Source: Maridesulfovibrio hydrothermalis AM13 = DSM 14728
Lineage (GTDB): Bacteria > Desulfobacterota > Desulfovibrionia > Desulfovibrionales > Desulfovibrionaceae
Assembly (NCBI RefSeq): GCF_000331025.1
Contig: NC_020055.1
Location: 981,870 to 1,045,869, forward strand
Direction: 5' to 3'
DNA: 64,000 nucleotides
The notes beneath the pieces were generated by a model. The model was not told where the DNA came from. It saw only the letters and a list, made by a program, of their open reading frames with translations, and searched no databases. Positions 25,667-34,696 of this stretch are shown piece after piece (position 1 is the first letter of the stretch; each line of letters begins with the position of its first letter). The position numbers were made by a program, and so were the translations under genes.

Positions 25667-27511
25667 CTAATGCGTCTCAGTCCAACGGCAGAGCACTGAT
25701 AACAGCCAAAGCCTGTGCCCATTCCGGCGCACTTGTCCGGGGCTGCCTTCGGTCATTTTTTTAACGTAATCACGGTTTAAATAATTCCACAAGGGATGGT
25801 TGGGGTTGCTTGCAGCCCCGGCAACCTTGTGCTTGAAAATTGTTTCCGCCCAGTTGCCTACCGGCACTGAAAAGCCTGCTTTGGGCCGATAGATTATTTC
25901 GCGAGGCAGATATTTTGCAGCAAGTTTCTTGAGCAGATATTTTGTCTCGCCATTTTTTATCTTGTATTGCGGAGGCAAAGTTGCCGCAAATTCAAATAGC
26001 TTATGATCCATGAGCGGAGAACGCGTTTCTAGAGAATTACGCATTCCGGCAATATCCATTTTTACTAAAAGGTCACAGACGAAATAATGACGGTAGTCTA
26101 TATTTTGCAACCGGCACATAAGCGGACCGGTGAGAGGCAGTTCAGAGATCAGCTTTTGCTCATACTCGGAACGTATTTCGAGTACTTCGCTGAATATCTC
26201 CGGCCGATAAAGACCTTTGCGGTATTGTGATGAAAAGAAATGGTTGAAACGCACAACTTTTATATACGGGGAGAAACTTGATCCCATACGGTCGGCAAGC
26301 TTAAGAACTTCCGGTGAGCTGAACCGTTTATTGACGAAGTTATCCAAGGTGCATCCGGCCTTATAACCGAATGAAGCAAAAGGGGTCATGAGCCGGCGCA
26401 TGAACTTGGGATTGTATTTGCCGTAGCCGCCCATAAGTTCATCACCGCCATCGCCGTTCAGGGCAACCTTTACTTCCGAAGCTGCATGAGCACAGACAAA
26501 CAGACTGGGAAGTGCCGAGTTATCGCCATACGGCTCACCGTAAGCATTGACCATGTCATCAAATAATGAACCGGCTGTCTTTTCGTCGAGGGATGCGGGC
26601 CTGTGGATTGAATTGCAGGCAAGAGCGGCTTTAGCGGCATGCTCAAGTTCACTTTTGCCATAATCAAATCCAACCGAAAAAGTTTTAAGGCGCATGCCTG
26701 ACTCTTTTGCCGCTACCGCAGCAACAAGGCTGGAATCAACCCCGCCGCTCAGGAGTACAGCTACTTCTACGTCAGAACGCATTCGCAGCCTGACCGCCTC
26801 TTTGACCTGCTCTTCAAGCTGCTCAAAGGCTTCATCTTCACTAATAGAGTAGTCAGGTTTGAAGTTTATTGACCAGTAGCGTTCAATTTTGAGCTGGCCG
26901 TCCTTGAATCTAGCAAAATGAGCCGGAGGAAGCTTTTCGCAACCTTTATAGATAGTGAACGGATGTGGAATGAATTGATAAGCGAGAAACAAATCCATAG
27001 CCCTAGGATCAATTTCCGGCTTTTGCGGAAGCAGACTGACCAGTGCATCAAGTTCGGAAGCGAAACTCATGGAACCGTTTCCACAACTGAATACAAGAGG
27101 CTTTTTACCCATTCTGTCCCGGGCTAGAAAAAGCTCCTTCTCCTTTTTATCCCAGATGGCAAAGCCGAACATCCCCCGCAAATGGCTTAAAGAATCAGGC
27201 CCCATAGCCTCCCACAGTTCAAGCAGCACCTCGGTATCGGACGTGGTGCGGAAATCAAAGTCAGGAAAAAAATCTTTTTTCAGTTCCCGATAATTGTAGA
27301 TCTCGCCATTAAACACAATGACAAATCGACCGCTACGGCTGACCATAGGCTGAGAAGCGCGGGTATCGAGATCAATAATGGATAAACGGGTATGACCAAG
27401 ACGGCAGAAGCTGCCGTCATTCCACTGTCCCTGTCCGTCGGGACCGCGATGATGAAGCGTGGCAAGGTCCAGTCCCGCTGAGGAATTAACAGCTCCGATA
27501 ATACCGCACAT
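25667..27511 (-). CDS. asparagine synthase (glutamine-hydrolysing) family protein
   Basis: A 614-residue two-domain enzyme. The N-terminal glutaminase begins with catalytic Cys2 (MCGIIGAVN) and has RLSIIDLDTRASQP and FNGEIYNYREL. The synthetase domain has the ATP pyrophosphatase loop LLSGGVDSSLVAAVAA. These enzymes use glutamine ammonia to amidate aspartate or, in sugar clusters, uronic acids or other carboxylates. The ATG at 27511 overlaps the stop of the upstream glycosyltransferase (TAATG), so it probably acts with that gene in surface polysaccharide synthesis rather than in general asparagine supply. Confidence 0.88.
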   Translation of the reverse strand: MCGIIGAVNSSAGLDLATLHHRGPDGQGQWNDGSFCRLGHTRLSIIDLDTRASQPMVSRSGRFVIVFNGEIYNYRELKKDFFPDFDFRTTSDTEVLLELWEAMGPDSLSHLRGMFGFAIWDKKEKELFLARDRMGKKPLVFSCGNGSMSFASELDALVSLLPQKPEIDPRAMDLFLAYQFIPHPFTIYKGCEKLPPAHFARFKDGQLKIERYWSINFKPDYSISEDEAFEQLEEQVKEAVRLRMRSDVEVAVLLSGGVDSSLVAAVAAKESGMRLKTFSVGFDYGKSELEHAAKAALACNSIHRPASLDEKTAGSLFDDMVNAYGEPYGDNSALPSLFVCAHAASEVKVALNGDGGDELMGGYGKYNPKFMRRLMTPFASFGYKAGCTLDNFVNKRFSSPEVLKLADRMGSSFSPYIKVVRFNHFFSSQYRKGLYRPEIFSEVLEIRSEYEQKLISELPLTGPLMCRLQNIDYRHYFVCDLLVKMDIAGMRNSLETRSPLMDHKLFEFAATLPPQYKIKNGETKYLLKKLAAKYLPREIIYRPKAGFSVPVGNWAETIFKHKVAGAASNPNHPLWNYLNRDYVKKMTEGSPGQVRRNGHRLWLLSVLCRWTETH

Positions 27512-28662
27512 TATACTTTCTCTCCGGGAGCCTGATCAAATTGTTTGAAATCATCCTTTCCATTCTTGCCGTTTTTAACGAGAGCTTTGTAGAAGCCAAC
27601 CAATCTTTCCACGTAATTATCCATCGAATATTCCGGTGCGATTTCCCTTGCTTTTTCGGAAAGCTTTGTATGCAGATCCTTGTTGTCTATAAGGGAGATA
27701 ATCAGCTCAGCAATATGGGCGGGTTCCCTGCGGCAAAGCAGAGAAGCTTCAGATGCTATCTCAAGGGAGGGCACAAAACGCGAAATAATCGCCGGAACTC
27801 CGCAGAAGAGAGCTTCAATATGGGTGATAGGCAGCCCTTCGTAATCTGAAGGCATAACCAGTATATCCGTTGAACGCATGAATCTAGGCACATCGCTGCG
27901 ATAGCCCGGGAAAATTACTTTATCTTCAATTTTCAGATACTTGACAAGCTTCTCAAGTTTTTCCCTCTCTGCCCCGTCACCGAGCAGTACCAGAGATGCC
28001 TGCGGATATTTTTCCACAACTCTGGCAAAGCCATGTATCAGCAGATCAAAATTCTTTTGCGGTACGAAACGCCCGACCCCTGAAATAATAACATCCCCGG
28101 CTCCGAATTCTTTTTTAAGATCAATTCCGTCCACCTTAAGCTTTTCCGGATCGGCCGCATTGTAGAAAACAAGTGAAGGCTTTCCGCAGACGTTGTGGTC
28201 CAGAGCAACGCACTCCTTTTCCACCTGACCGGAAACTGAGAGAAATACATCGGTGAAACGGCAAAGAAATTTATTGGCAAAACGACGGAATTTTTTCTTC
28301 TGGCGATGGATATTCCTGATATGTGTAACCACCGGAATACCAAGCCCGACAGCTGCCAGCCGTCCAAAATAGTCACCGGAAAAATGCAATGTATGGATGA
28401 CATCGGGAGCCTCATCCTTAAGTACTTTTCTAAGCTTAAGGGCAGTACTTAATTTAAAGGTCTTCAACCCCTTTTTGGAATCGCAGATATCCACAACCCT
28501 GATTTCTTTTTCCGCATATTCGGCGGCCTTGATGCCAGTGCCGGAAACATTGATCACAACACTATCCACATCACTCCTATCCTTAAACCGCAAACTAAGG
28601 TCAAGAAGCCAGTTTTCCACTCCGCCAAAGGGGAGTCCGCCTATCACATACGCTATCTTCAT
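27511..28662 (-). CDS. family 4 glycosyltransferase
   Basis: A 383-residue GT-B enzyme. The N-terminus has the acceptor-side glycine loop IGGLPFGGVENWLLDLSLRF. The C-terminal half has GVGRFVPQKNFDLLIHGF and the donor-site EGLPITHIEALFCGVPAI (EX7E-like). It probably transfers a sugar from a nucleotide donor to a lipid-linked glycan. It is translationally coupled to the asparagine-synthase-like gene. The acceptor is unknown. Confidence 0.87.
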   Translation of the reverse strand: MKIAYVIGGLPFGGVENWLLDLSLRFKDRSDVDSVVINVSGTGIKAAEYAEKEIRVVDICDSKKGLKTFKLSTALKLRKVLKDEAPDVIHTLHFSGDYFGRLAAVGLGIPVVTHIRNIHRQKKKFRRFANKFLCRFTDVFLSVSGQVEKECVALDHNVCGKPSLVFYNAADPEKLKVDGIDLKKEFGAGDVIISGVGRFVPQKNFDLLIHGFARVVEKYPQASLVLLGDGAEREKLEKLVKYLKIEDKVIFPGYRSDVPRFMRSTDILVMPSDYEGLPITHIEALFCGVPAIISRFVPSLEIASEASLLCRREPAHIAELIISLIDNKDLHTKLSEKAREIAPEYSMDNYVERLVGFYKALVKNGKNGKDDFKQFDQAPGEKV

Positions 28663-28868
28663 TTATCAAAAACTCCGTCATCATCGCGGCCGGACAGTCC
28701 GGATGCGAATTAATAATTATATCCAGTTTTCATGCGCGCCAACTCTAGGTTAATTCAGCGATTACAGCAACTTTTCACTTCTGACGCTATACGGTACAGT
28801 AACAATCCTCTTATCTTTCAACCAGTTAGACTTAATTTTATTACATTGGAAAAGTTTCTATTTATGAC

Positions 28869-28895
28869 TAAATATTAAGCAAAACTGTCCGATAA
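28869..28895 (+). promoter_or_regulatory. sigma-28 (FliA) type promoter for the FlgM-like gene
   Basis: TAAA (28869-28872), a 15-base spacer and TCCGATAA (28888-28895) match the sigma-28 consensus TAAA-N15-GCCGATAA at 11 of 12 defined positions. The FlgM-like start codon is 57 bases downstream. Confidence 0.7.
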
Positions 28896-28951
28896 TAAAA
28901 GTAAGCTGCAAAAACTTACAAAGCTCACTAGAATGGAATCCGGGAGGAAAG

Positions 28952-29167
28952 ATGACTTTCGACAAGACTGATGCAGACGGTCTCTGGCTGTCCTGTACCT
29001 TATTACCTGAGGAGCATGAATCCTCTTTTGACCAGGAAGAAGCGGACAAAAATGAAAAGCTGCTCAAACTCCGGACTCAAATCCGCGAGGGGTCATATCG
29101 TCCCTCAATCGGCGAAATCGCCATTAATCTGGTCAAAGGAACTATGAATCCTGACAGTTTCAGATAA
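28952..29167 (+). CDS. flgM: FlgM-like anti-sigma-28 factor
   Basis: A 71-residue acidic protein. The C-terminal half, LLKLRTQIREGSYRPSIGEIAINLVKG, fits the FlgM sigma-28-binding helices: Leu-Arg, then Ile, Gly-Ser-Tyr, then a Glu-Ile-Ala helix. The N-terminal half is poorly conserved, as usual for this largely unfolded family, although FlgM proteins are often nearer 90-100 residues. GGGAGGAAAG precedes the ATG. A near-perfect sigma-28 promoter upstream would give the expected feedback loop, with FlgM held by and exported past its own sigma factor. It stands apart from any flagellar structural operon in this window. Confidence 0.7.
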   Translation: MTFDKTDADGLWLSCTLLPEEHESSFDQEEADKNEKLLKLRTQIREGSYRPSIGEIAINLVKGTMNPDSFR

Positions 29168-29356
29168 AAATTTCGACCTGTTCTTTATTTCTCCCGCTCA
29201 CACTTTTTACAGTCACTCCTGCATGTTAACTTGATTAAAACCATTTTCCATATTTATTTATGCCTTTAATAGCCGTAAAATCCACATTTAGACAGCTGCG
29301 GGCTTTACCTTCTGCGCGCATAGTTTTAGACTGCCGCCTCTGAAACCGGAGGTATA

Positions 29357-30223
29357 ATGTTAGTTGTAACCAATGTGGATGATCTGGGATTGCACCCCGC
29401 AGTGCGCCGCGCCGTGGACAAACTTGCGGCGTGCGGAGTTGTAACTTCCTCCACCCTGCTTGCCAACGGGCCGGATCTCTCTGAATCTGTTCTGTTGCAG
29501 GATAAGCACGAGGGGCTTGGACTTGGCGCGCATCTCAACCTGCTGCGCGGCAAACCGATATCCAATCCCGACCATATTTCTTCTCTTGTAGACGATGACG
29601 GGCTGCTTTTCGGCAACTACTCCTCACTGCTGCTGCGCTACGTAACCGGACGCATCAGGCTTTCAGAAGTGGAAAAAGAATGGTCTGCCCAGATTGAGTA
29701 CCTCCTTGATCACAAAGTACGCCTTACTCACTTTGACAGTGAAAAGCATATCCATGCCTGGCCCGGACTCTTCACCCTTGCCGGCAGACTCGCTAAAAGA
29801 TACGGCGTTAAGTGGATTCGCAAACCTTTTGAGCATACACCGCTCACCCGTTTGGACAAAGGCATGATGCGCACCCGCTTCCTACAGCTCTGCCTTGCCG
29901 GTTCATTTCCGGACAAAACCCCTCGCACAGCTTCCTGCGTCTGGGGAATCGGTGATCAGAAAGATAATTTTGACCCTGTACTTTTTGAAAAGTACATTGA
30001 TATATATCAACCTGAAATTATTGAAATAGTATGCCATCCCGGTGATCCGGCCACAAACGACGGCCCTCTCCCTTCCGAATTCGGCCCCATGCGTGTAGAA
30101 AAACAATGGAAAGAGGAATTTAACTCTCTTTCCTCCAAAGGATGGCTGGAAACATTTGAAAAAATCGGGGCTGTGCCTGTTAATTACGGACAAATCAATC
30201 CCCTGACCGGAGAAATTTTATAA
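29357..30223 (+). CDS. YdjC/ChbG/HpnK-family carbohydrate deacetylase
   Basis: A 288-residue protein. It has the metal-site start VTNVDDLGLHPAVRRAVDKL, GLGAHLNLLRGKPIS, HFDSEKHIHAWPGLF and EIVCHPGDPA, the ordered motifs of the YdjC family, which removes acetyl groups from N-acetylated sugars using a divalent metal. Members include ChbG (chito-oligosaccharides) and HpnK (hopanoid sugars). Its stop overlaps the start of the next glycosyltransferase gene by one base. The pair probably modifies a lipid-linked sugar, although the exact glycan cannot be told. Confidence 0.82.
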   Translation: MLVVTNVDDLGLHPAVRRAVDKLAACGVVTSSTLLANGPDLSESVLLQDKHEGLGLGAHLNLLRGKPISNPDHISSLVDDDGLLFGNYSSLLLRYVTGRIRLSEVEKEWSAQIEYLLDHKVRLTHFDSEKHIHAWPGLFTLAGRLAKRYGVKWIRKPFEHTPLTRLDKGMMRTRFLQLCLAGSFPDKTPRTASCVWGIGDQKDNFDPVLFEKYIDIYQPEIIEIVCHPGDPATNDGPLPSEFGPMRVEKQWKEEFNSLSSKGWLETFEKIGAVPVNYGQINPLTGEIL

Positions 30224-31215
30224 TGCAAGACTACATGGAACACGAAAAAGATATCGAGATCAGCATTGTTACTCCCATGCACAACGAAGAAGGTTGCGTG
30301 CGTGAATTTCACCGCCGCATTTCTGCTTCTCTGCAAGGCATGAACACTACCTATGAAATTTTGCTGGTCAATGACGGGTCGACAGACTGCACCGAAGATA
30401 TCATTCGCGAACTGTCTGTTAATGATCCGCATCTCAGAGGAATCATGCTGGCCCGCAACCGCGGACAATGCACCGCAATCTATGCCGGTATTCAGGAAAG
30501 CAAAGGACGCTATGTTGTAATCATGGACGGCGACCTTCAGCACAAGCCCGAAGAGGTTCCTTCACTCATCGAAGAAATCCGCAAAGGCTACGATTTGGTC
30601 TCCGGCTGCCGCACTAATCGCGGCGAATCCATGATCAAGCGTAAACTCCCCAGCAAAATAGCCAACTACCTCATGCGTGCCACAAGTGGATGTCAGGTTA
30701 AAGACATGGGCGGTCTATCATGCCTCAAAGGCAGGCTGGCCCGTTCCATGACTCTGCGTGAAGGCCAGCACAGACTGATTCCGGCATTGGTTTACGGCAT
30801 GGGCGGATCTGTATCCGAAGTGCCAATATCTGCCCCTCCCCGCTTTGCCGGCGAGAGCCATTACGGTCTGGCACGTTCAATTGATGTACTTTTTGATATT
30901 GTCATGCTCTGGTTTCAGGCATCTTTCAAGCAGCGTCCTATCTATCTTTTCGGGCGCATCAGCCTGCTGCTGTTCATGCTCGCCTCTTTAGTAATGGTCT
31001 GGCTGCTCTACGAAAAAGTTTTTTTCGGAGTACACATGGGAACCCGCCCTCCGTTCATGGGTTGTATTCTGCTGTACCTCAGCTCGCTCGGATTTATGTC
31101 CACAGGATTCATCCTTGAATCTCTAGCCAACACCTATGACGCTGTCATGGGGACCAAAACCTACCAGATACGTGAGATCGTAAGTGAAGGACTTGCGCAG
31201 GCCCCTAAAGAATAG
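30223..31215 (+). CDS. family 2 glycosyltransferase with C-terminal membrane helices (ArnC/DPM1-like)
   Basis: A 330-residue GT-A enzyme. The catalytic domain has SIVTPMHNEEGCVREF, LLVNDGSTDCTED and VIMDGDLQHKPEEVP, where the DGD aspartates hold the metal and nucleotide sugar. Two hydrophobic segments follow at about 245-265 and 280-305. This layout matches polyprenyl-phosphate glycosyltransferases such as ArnC and GtrB, which load a sugar on undecaprenyl phosphate. Overlap with the YdjC deacetylase gene suggests load-then-deacetylate chemistry. A strong terminator follows. Confidence 0.87.
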   Translation: MQDYMEHEKDIEISIVTPMHNEEGCVREFHRRISASLQGMNTTYEILLVNDGSTDCTEDIIRELSVNDPHLRGIMLARNRGQCTAIYAGIQESKGRYVVIMDGDLQHKPEEVPSLIEEIRKGYDLVSGCRTNRGESMIKRKLPSKIANYLMRATSGCQVKDMGGLSCLKGRLARSMTLREGQHRLIPALVYGMGGSVSEVPISAPPRFAGESHYGLARSIDVLFDIVMLWFQASFKQRPIYLFGRISLLLFMLASLVMVWLLYEKVFFGVHMGTRPPFMGCILLYLSSLGFMSTGFILESLANTYDAVMGTKTYQIREIVSEGLAQAPKE

Positions 31216-31312
31216 CGTGGAATTTTTCCAGTTGCTTTAAACAAGCCAAAACAGCTTAAAATAGGTCCAGACTGATTTTTAATTCGCAATTATCTGCCCT
31301 GAAATAAATGGT

Positions 31313-31360
31313 AAAGGCCGGATGCTTTGACTGAAAATGTCAAAGCATCCGGCCTTTTTT
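31313..31360 (+). terminator. terminator of the YdjC-GT2 operon
   Basis: GGCCGGATGCTTTGAC and GTCAAAGCATCCGGCC form a perfect 16-base stem with a seven-base loop, then TTTTTT. Confidence 0.95.
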
Positions 31361-31488
31361 AAGTTTTAAAACTTCCTAGATTCTACAAGGAGGGCAGAAT
31401 AAAAAATCACTTCATAGCCTGCAAATTGAGCAGTTATTAAAAGATCTCGGAAAAACTGTGAAAAAGTCCAGAAACCGGACAAAACATC

Positions 31489-32208
31489 CTATTTTTCGGC
31501 ATTTTTCCCGGCAGGAAAAACCAGCAATGTCACACGGCGGTTTTTCTTTTGATTCTCGGGTATGGATCTACCGGCCTTATCAACGTTTGGATACATGGGG
31601 GCAGTGTCGGCCATGCCCATAACTTTGATTCTATTCTTGCTGAACCCGCTTTTAATCAAGTATCTTGCGACTGCGCTGGCTCTTGCTGAAGACAGCTCCC
31701 AGTTGGAAGGGAACTGCTTGGAACGTATGGGGATGTTATCTGAGTGCCCCTCTACGACTATGTCGTATGGAGACTTTGCGAGCGTGGGGACTATTTTTGA
31801 AAGAACTTTTTCCGCCTGCTTCGTCAAATCAGCCTTACCGCTGTTGAAAAAGAATGCCCCTTTAAGAATAACTTCAACGGAATCAGGACGCATTTTAATT
31901 TTCAGTGCGTCAGTTTCCCTTCCGACCAGTCGGGAAATCTCAATCTGCATTTCAAAAATATTGCGCTGATCTGTGTTAATGGGCACTCTGGTGACAAAAC
32001 TCCCTTCACCCGCACCCTGCACTTCCACCCCCATTGCTTCAGCCATAGATTCGGAAACGCTTTTATATTTATTCTGATCCACATCAGCAATAGTCAAAAG
32101 CAGCACAAAGAAACAAAGCAGCAGAGTCATCATATCTGCCAGCGTCAATGCCCAGTTACCTTCTCCGCCGCCCCGTGCACGTTTTTTAAGCTTAAAACTA
32201 TCGCCCAT
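31489..32208 (-). CDS. motB: flagellar stator protein MotB (OmpA-type domain)
   Basis: A 239-residue protein. One membrane helix (about 18-40) carries the proton- or sodium-carrying Asp25 in LTLADMMTLLLCFF. The C-terminal peptidoglycan-binding domain has VVEGHSDNIPI and NWELSSARASAVARYLI. With MotA it forms the ion channel that drives the flagellar motor and anchors it to the wall. It follows motA by 12 bases. OmpA-domain proteins can serve other roles, but pairing with MotA makes MotB the best call. Confidence 0.9.
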   Translation of the reverse strand: MGDSFKLKKRARGGGEGNWALTLADMMTLLLCFFVLLLTIADVDQNKYKSVSESMAEAMGVEVQGAGEGSFVTRVPINTDQRNIFEMQIEISRLVGRETDALKIKMRPDSVEVILKGAFFFNSGKADLTKQAEKVLSKIVPTLAKSPYDIVVEGHSDNIPIRSKQFPSNWELSSARASAVARYLIKSGFSKNRIKVMGMADTAPMYPNVDKAGRSIPENQKKNRRVTLLVFPAGKNAEK

Positions 32209-32220
32209 ATCAGCCCCCGT

Positions 32221-32997
32221 TTATTTCTTGGCCTTAACAGAAGCCCATTTACGGGGAGGCAGATAGCCCTTAAGCTTATCCATTACGATTGCTGACGGGG
32301 TTTTGTCTTTGATAAACAGAATTCCATCACGAATAACCTGCATGAGCAGAGTAATTTCATCAATGCGTTTTTCAACCTTGATGGCGATGGGCATAAAAAA
32401 CATGTTGGCAAAAAGTGCGCCGTAAAGCGTTGTAGTCAATGCTGTTGCCATTGCGGGGCCGATAGCTCCGATATCAGATCCCATCCCCTGCATCATGGCA
32501 ATCAGTCCGATCAAAGTTCCGATAATACCGAAGGCTGGAGACAGTGTGGCCATAGTGCGGTAAATACCTGCCGCGCTGTATTCCTGTTCATGGTATTGCT
32601 GAATGCGGTTATCAAGGATTTCCTTAATTTCCTCCTTGGAATAGCCGTCCACAAGCATCTGCAACCCTTCCCTGAGAAAGTCATTTTCGATGTTTTTAAG
32701 GCTTCCTTCAAGATGTGCTTCACCTTTAGTGGCAACCTGCTTAGAAAGACCGACAATAACCTTGATGTAATTTTCAAGCGGAAGTTCGTCTGCTCCCATA
32801 GCCATCATGAACACTTTCAAAACACGCATAACTTCGCGCAGCGGATAACAGATAAAGGTGGAAGCAATCGTACCGCCGCCGACAATAGCTATGCCGGGCA
32901 GGTTGATAAACACCTCCACAGAATCTGTTGAGGCGTAAGTTGCCGCCACTAAAATTGCAACACCGAATAAAATACCTATTATGGTTGCTATATTCAC
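32221..32997 (-). CDS. motA: flagellar stator protein MotA
   Basis: A 258-residue MotA/PomA-family protein with four membrane helices: about 3-20, 30-50, 150-172 and 182-205. It has the conserved cytoplasmic loop and the late AAGIYRTMATLSPAFGIIGTLIGLI segment. It forms a ring around MotB and touches FliG to transmit torque. Its ATG overlaps the stop of the cNMP-binding gene by four bases, so stator production is coupled to that protein. Confidence 0.92.
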   Translation of the reverse strand: MNIATIIGILFGVAILVAATYASTDSVEVFINLPGIAIVGGGTIASTFICYPLREVMRVLKVFMMAMGADELPLENYIKVIVGLSKQVATKGEAHLEGSLKNIENDFLREGLQMLVDGYSKEEIKEILDNRIQQYHEQEYSAAGIYRTMATLSPAFGIIGTLIGLIAMMQGMGSDIGAIGPAMATALTTTLYGALFANMFFMPIAIKVEKRIDEITLLMQVIRDGILFIKDKTPSAIVMDKLKGYLPPRKWASVKAKK

Positions 32998-34160
32998 CCG
33001 TTATCCCCCCCTTTAAGCCTCCGTACCATTTCAAAAAGTTCATTGACCGCGTCTTCCGCTTCGCTTTCATCCACCTGATCGCGAATTTCATCTTGAACAA
33101 TTTTAGCAATTTTTCTGGCAAGATTGGAAATGATCTTCTTCCGCGCCTCGTCCTCAGCAACACTCATAAGTATACTCAGTTTATGGTACCCCAGACGAGT
33201 GAAAGCCTGCTTGAGCGTGGCATTATCCACAAAGACTATATCTTCTATATATTCAAGTTCCTCAAGGGACTTCTTCTTTTTTCTGACCTTGCTGAAGTAA
33301 TCAGGCTCCTTCTCAGCGGCCCACTCGCTGACCATCTTGCGGTCAAACATAAACATATTTTCCGGAAAATCTTCATTCGCGATCTTCTTATAGATTATCC
33401 TGGGGTCACTTTCGAGCATATCAGAAATTTCATAGATATCTACAACCTGAAGTTCCGAAGTTGTAGTGTAGGCTGTCTGCTGAAGCTCTTTGAACAGATT
33501 GGCTGTGATTTCCAGAAAATTATCAGGATCGGAGATTTGAATGAAACGATCAGAAAAAGCCTTGCCGGTCCGCAAATCTGTTACTTCGATTATCTTAAGG
33601 CATTTCAACCTGTTAATAACCGCATCAATATCACTTTGCGAAACAAGAATTATATTGCGGATGGTTTTGCAGAGCTTGCTGTATTCAACACCGAGGTCAT
33701 GATTACGTTCTTTTCTGGCTTTATCCCGCGGCATGGAGACATGGGTCTGATGTGTCAAATCAAGAATGTGGCAAATGCTGGTAAAATGACTCCTATGCCC
33801 CTTCGCAGAAATCATTTCACCGGTGCGCGCCAGCCGCTTTACCAACAGACGTGTCATATACTGAATAGTCCGCGGGCATTGATCAAGAAGCTTGAAAATA
33901 ATCTGTTCAGTAAGAATGACGAGGTCACAGTACTCGGCTGCCTCTGCATTGGCAGAACGGTTGCCTTTGGAAATAATGCCCATCTCGCCGAAAATTTCAC
34001 CCTCGCTCAATCTGGCGAGAATAATTTTTTCATTGTTCTGGACTTTATAAATATTTACCGCGCCCTTTTTAATCATATAGGCAACGGAACTTTCCTGTCC
34101 TTCCTTGAAAATTTCCTGCCCTCGATAAAAGGACTTTATATTAGGACTGCTGCGCCCCAT
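32994..34160 (-). CDS. cyclic-nucleotide-binding, winged-helix protein with FliG-C-like C-terminus
   Basis: A 388-residue protein. Residues 8-115 are a cNMP-binding domain with a phosphate-binding-cassette-like FGEMGIISKGNRSA (Arg68). Residues about 120-210 resemble a CRP-type winged helix. Residues about 300-385 (EDIVFVDNATLKQAFTRLG...) align by eye with the FliG C-terminal domain that contacts MotA; Asp357 and Glu358 fall where E. coli FliG has torque residues Asp288 and Asp289. It is the first gene of a motA-motB operon and overlaps motA by four bases. It may be a second-messenger-controlled switch or stator regulator. The fusion call rests on visual alignment. Confidence 0.7.
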   Translation of the reverse strand: MGRSSPNIKSFYRGQEIFKEGQESSVAYMIKKGAVNIYKVQNNEKIILARLSEGEIFGEMGIISKGNRSANAEAAEYCDLVILTEQIIFKLLDQCPRTIQYMTRLLVKRLARTGEMISAKGHRSHFTSICHILDLTHQTHVSMPRDKARKERNHDLGVEYSKLCKTIRNIILVSQSDIDAVINRLKCLKIIEVTDLRTGKAFSDRFIQISDPDNFLEITANLFKELQQTAYTTTSELQVVDIYEISDMLESDPRIIYKKIANEDFPENMFMFDRKMVSEWAAEKEPDYFSKVRKKKKSLEELEYIEDIVFVDNATLKQAFTRLGYHKLSILMSVAEDEARKKIISNLARKIAKIVQDEIRDQVDESEAEDAVNELFEMVRRLKGGDNG

Positions 34161-34696
34161 GAAACTCTCCCCGTAACAGCCCCGTGGTTAGGACTAAGTA
34201 AGTATCATCCACTTTGTCAGCTTGAAAACCAGACAAGACTATTTGACAAATCAGCTAGTTATATCCCGCAAATATTCACGGCCTCAGTTCTTAATGTAAC
34301 TTAGTTCACTATAAAGAACAATACGTCATAATAATAGCTGCATGAATAGCAGTATTTATTACTCCGGTCCCAAAAAGCAAATCTTCCGATATCCGGTTAC
34401 GGCTTCATAAACCAGGTCAGGTATTCTTAATATTTCGTCAGCACGGAACTATTCATTAATTTGCAGAGGAACATTAACAGCAGAGTTGACAAACCGTCTC
34501 GTCCAGCACTTCTTTCGGAACTTCATTCTTTATTTTAACCTCAAAGGTGAACCTTTAACCGGCGAGGATATTAATTATTATTCCGGCATTTATTTTGTTA
34601 CGAAGCGAGGCAAATATTGATAGGCTGACTTCACCTTACGCGACTGTTTCATTTATTATATAAAGTGCTCTAAACTACAGGAAGTTAAAAACTGTC
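34161..34696. other. intergenic region between cNMP/mot operon and cardiolipin synthase
   Basis: A divergent, AT-rich gap of 536 bases. It should contain promoters for both flanking genes, but no good consensus site, repeat or gene is seen. Confidence 0.5.

Noticed and set aside
28691-28703. Short palindrome CCGGAC-A-GTCCGG upstream of the GT4 gene
   Set aside because: Only six bases per arm, no associated promoter element or repeat elsewhere in the window; likely chance.
32928-34304. A long plus-strand open frame of about 458 codons opposite the cNMP/FliG-like gene
   Set aside because: It is antisense to a well-supported gene with recognisable domains; its translation shows no family features and no ribosome-binding site.
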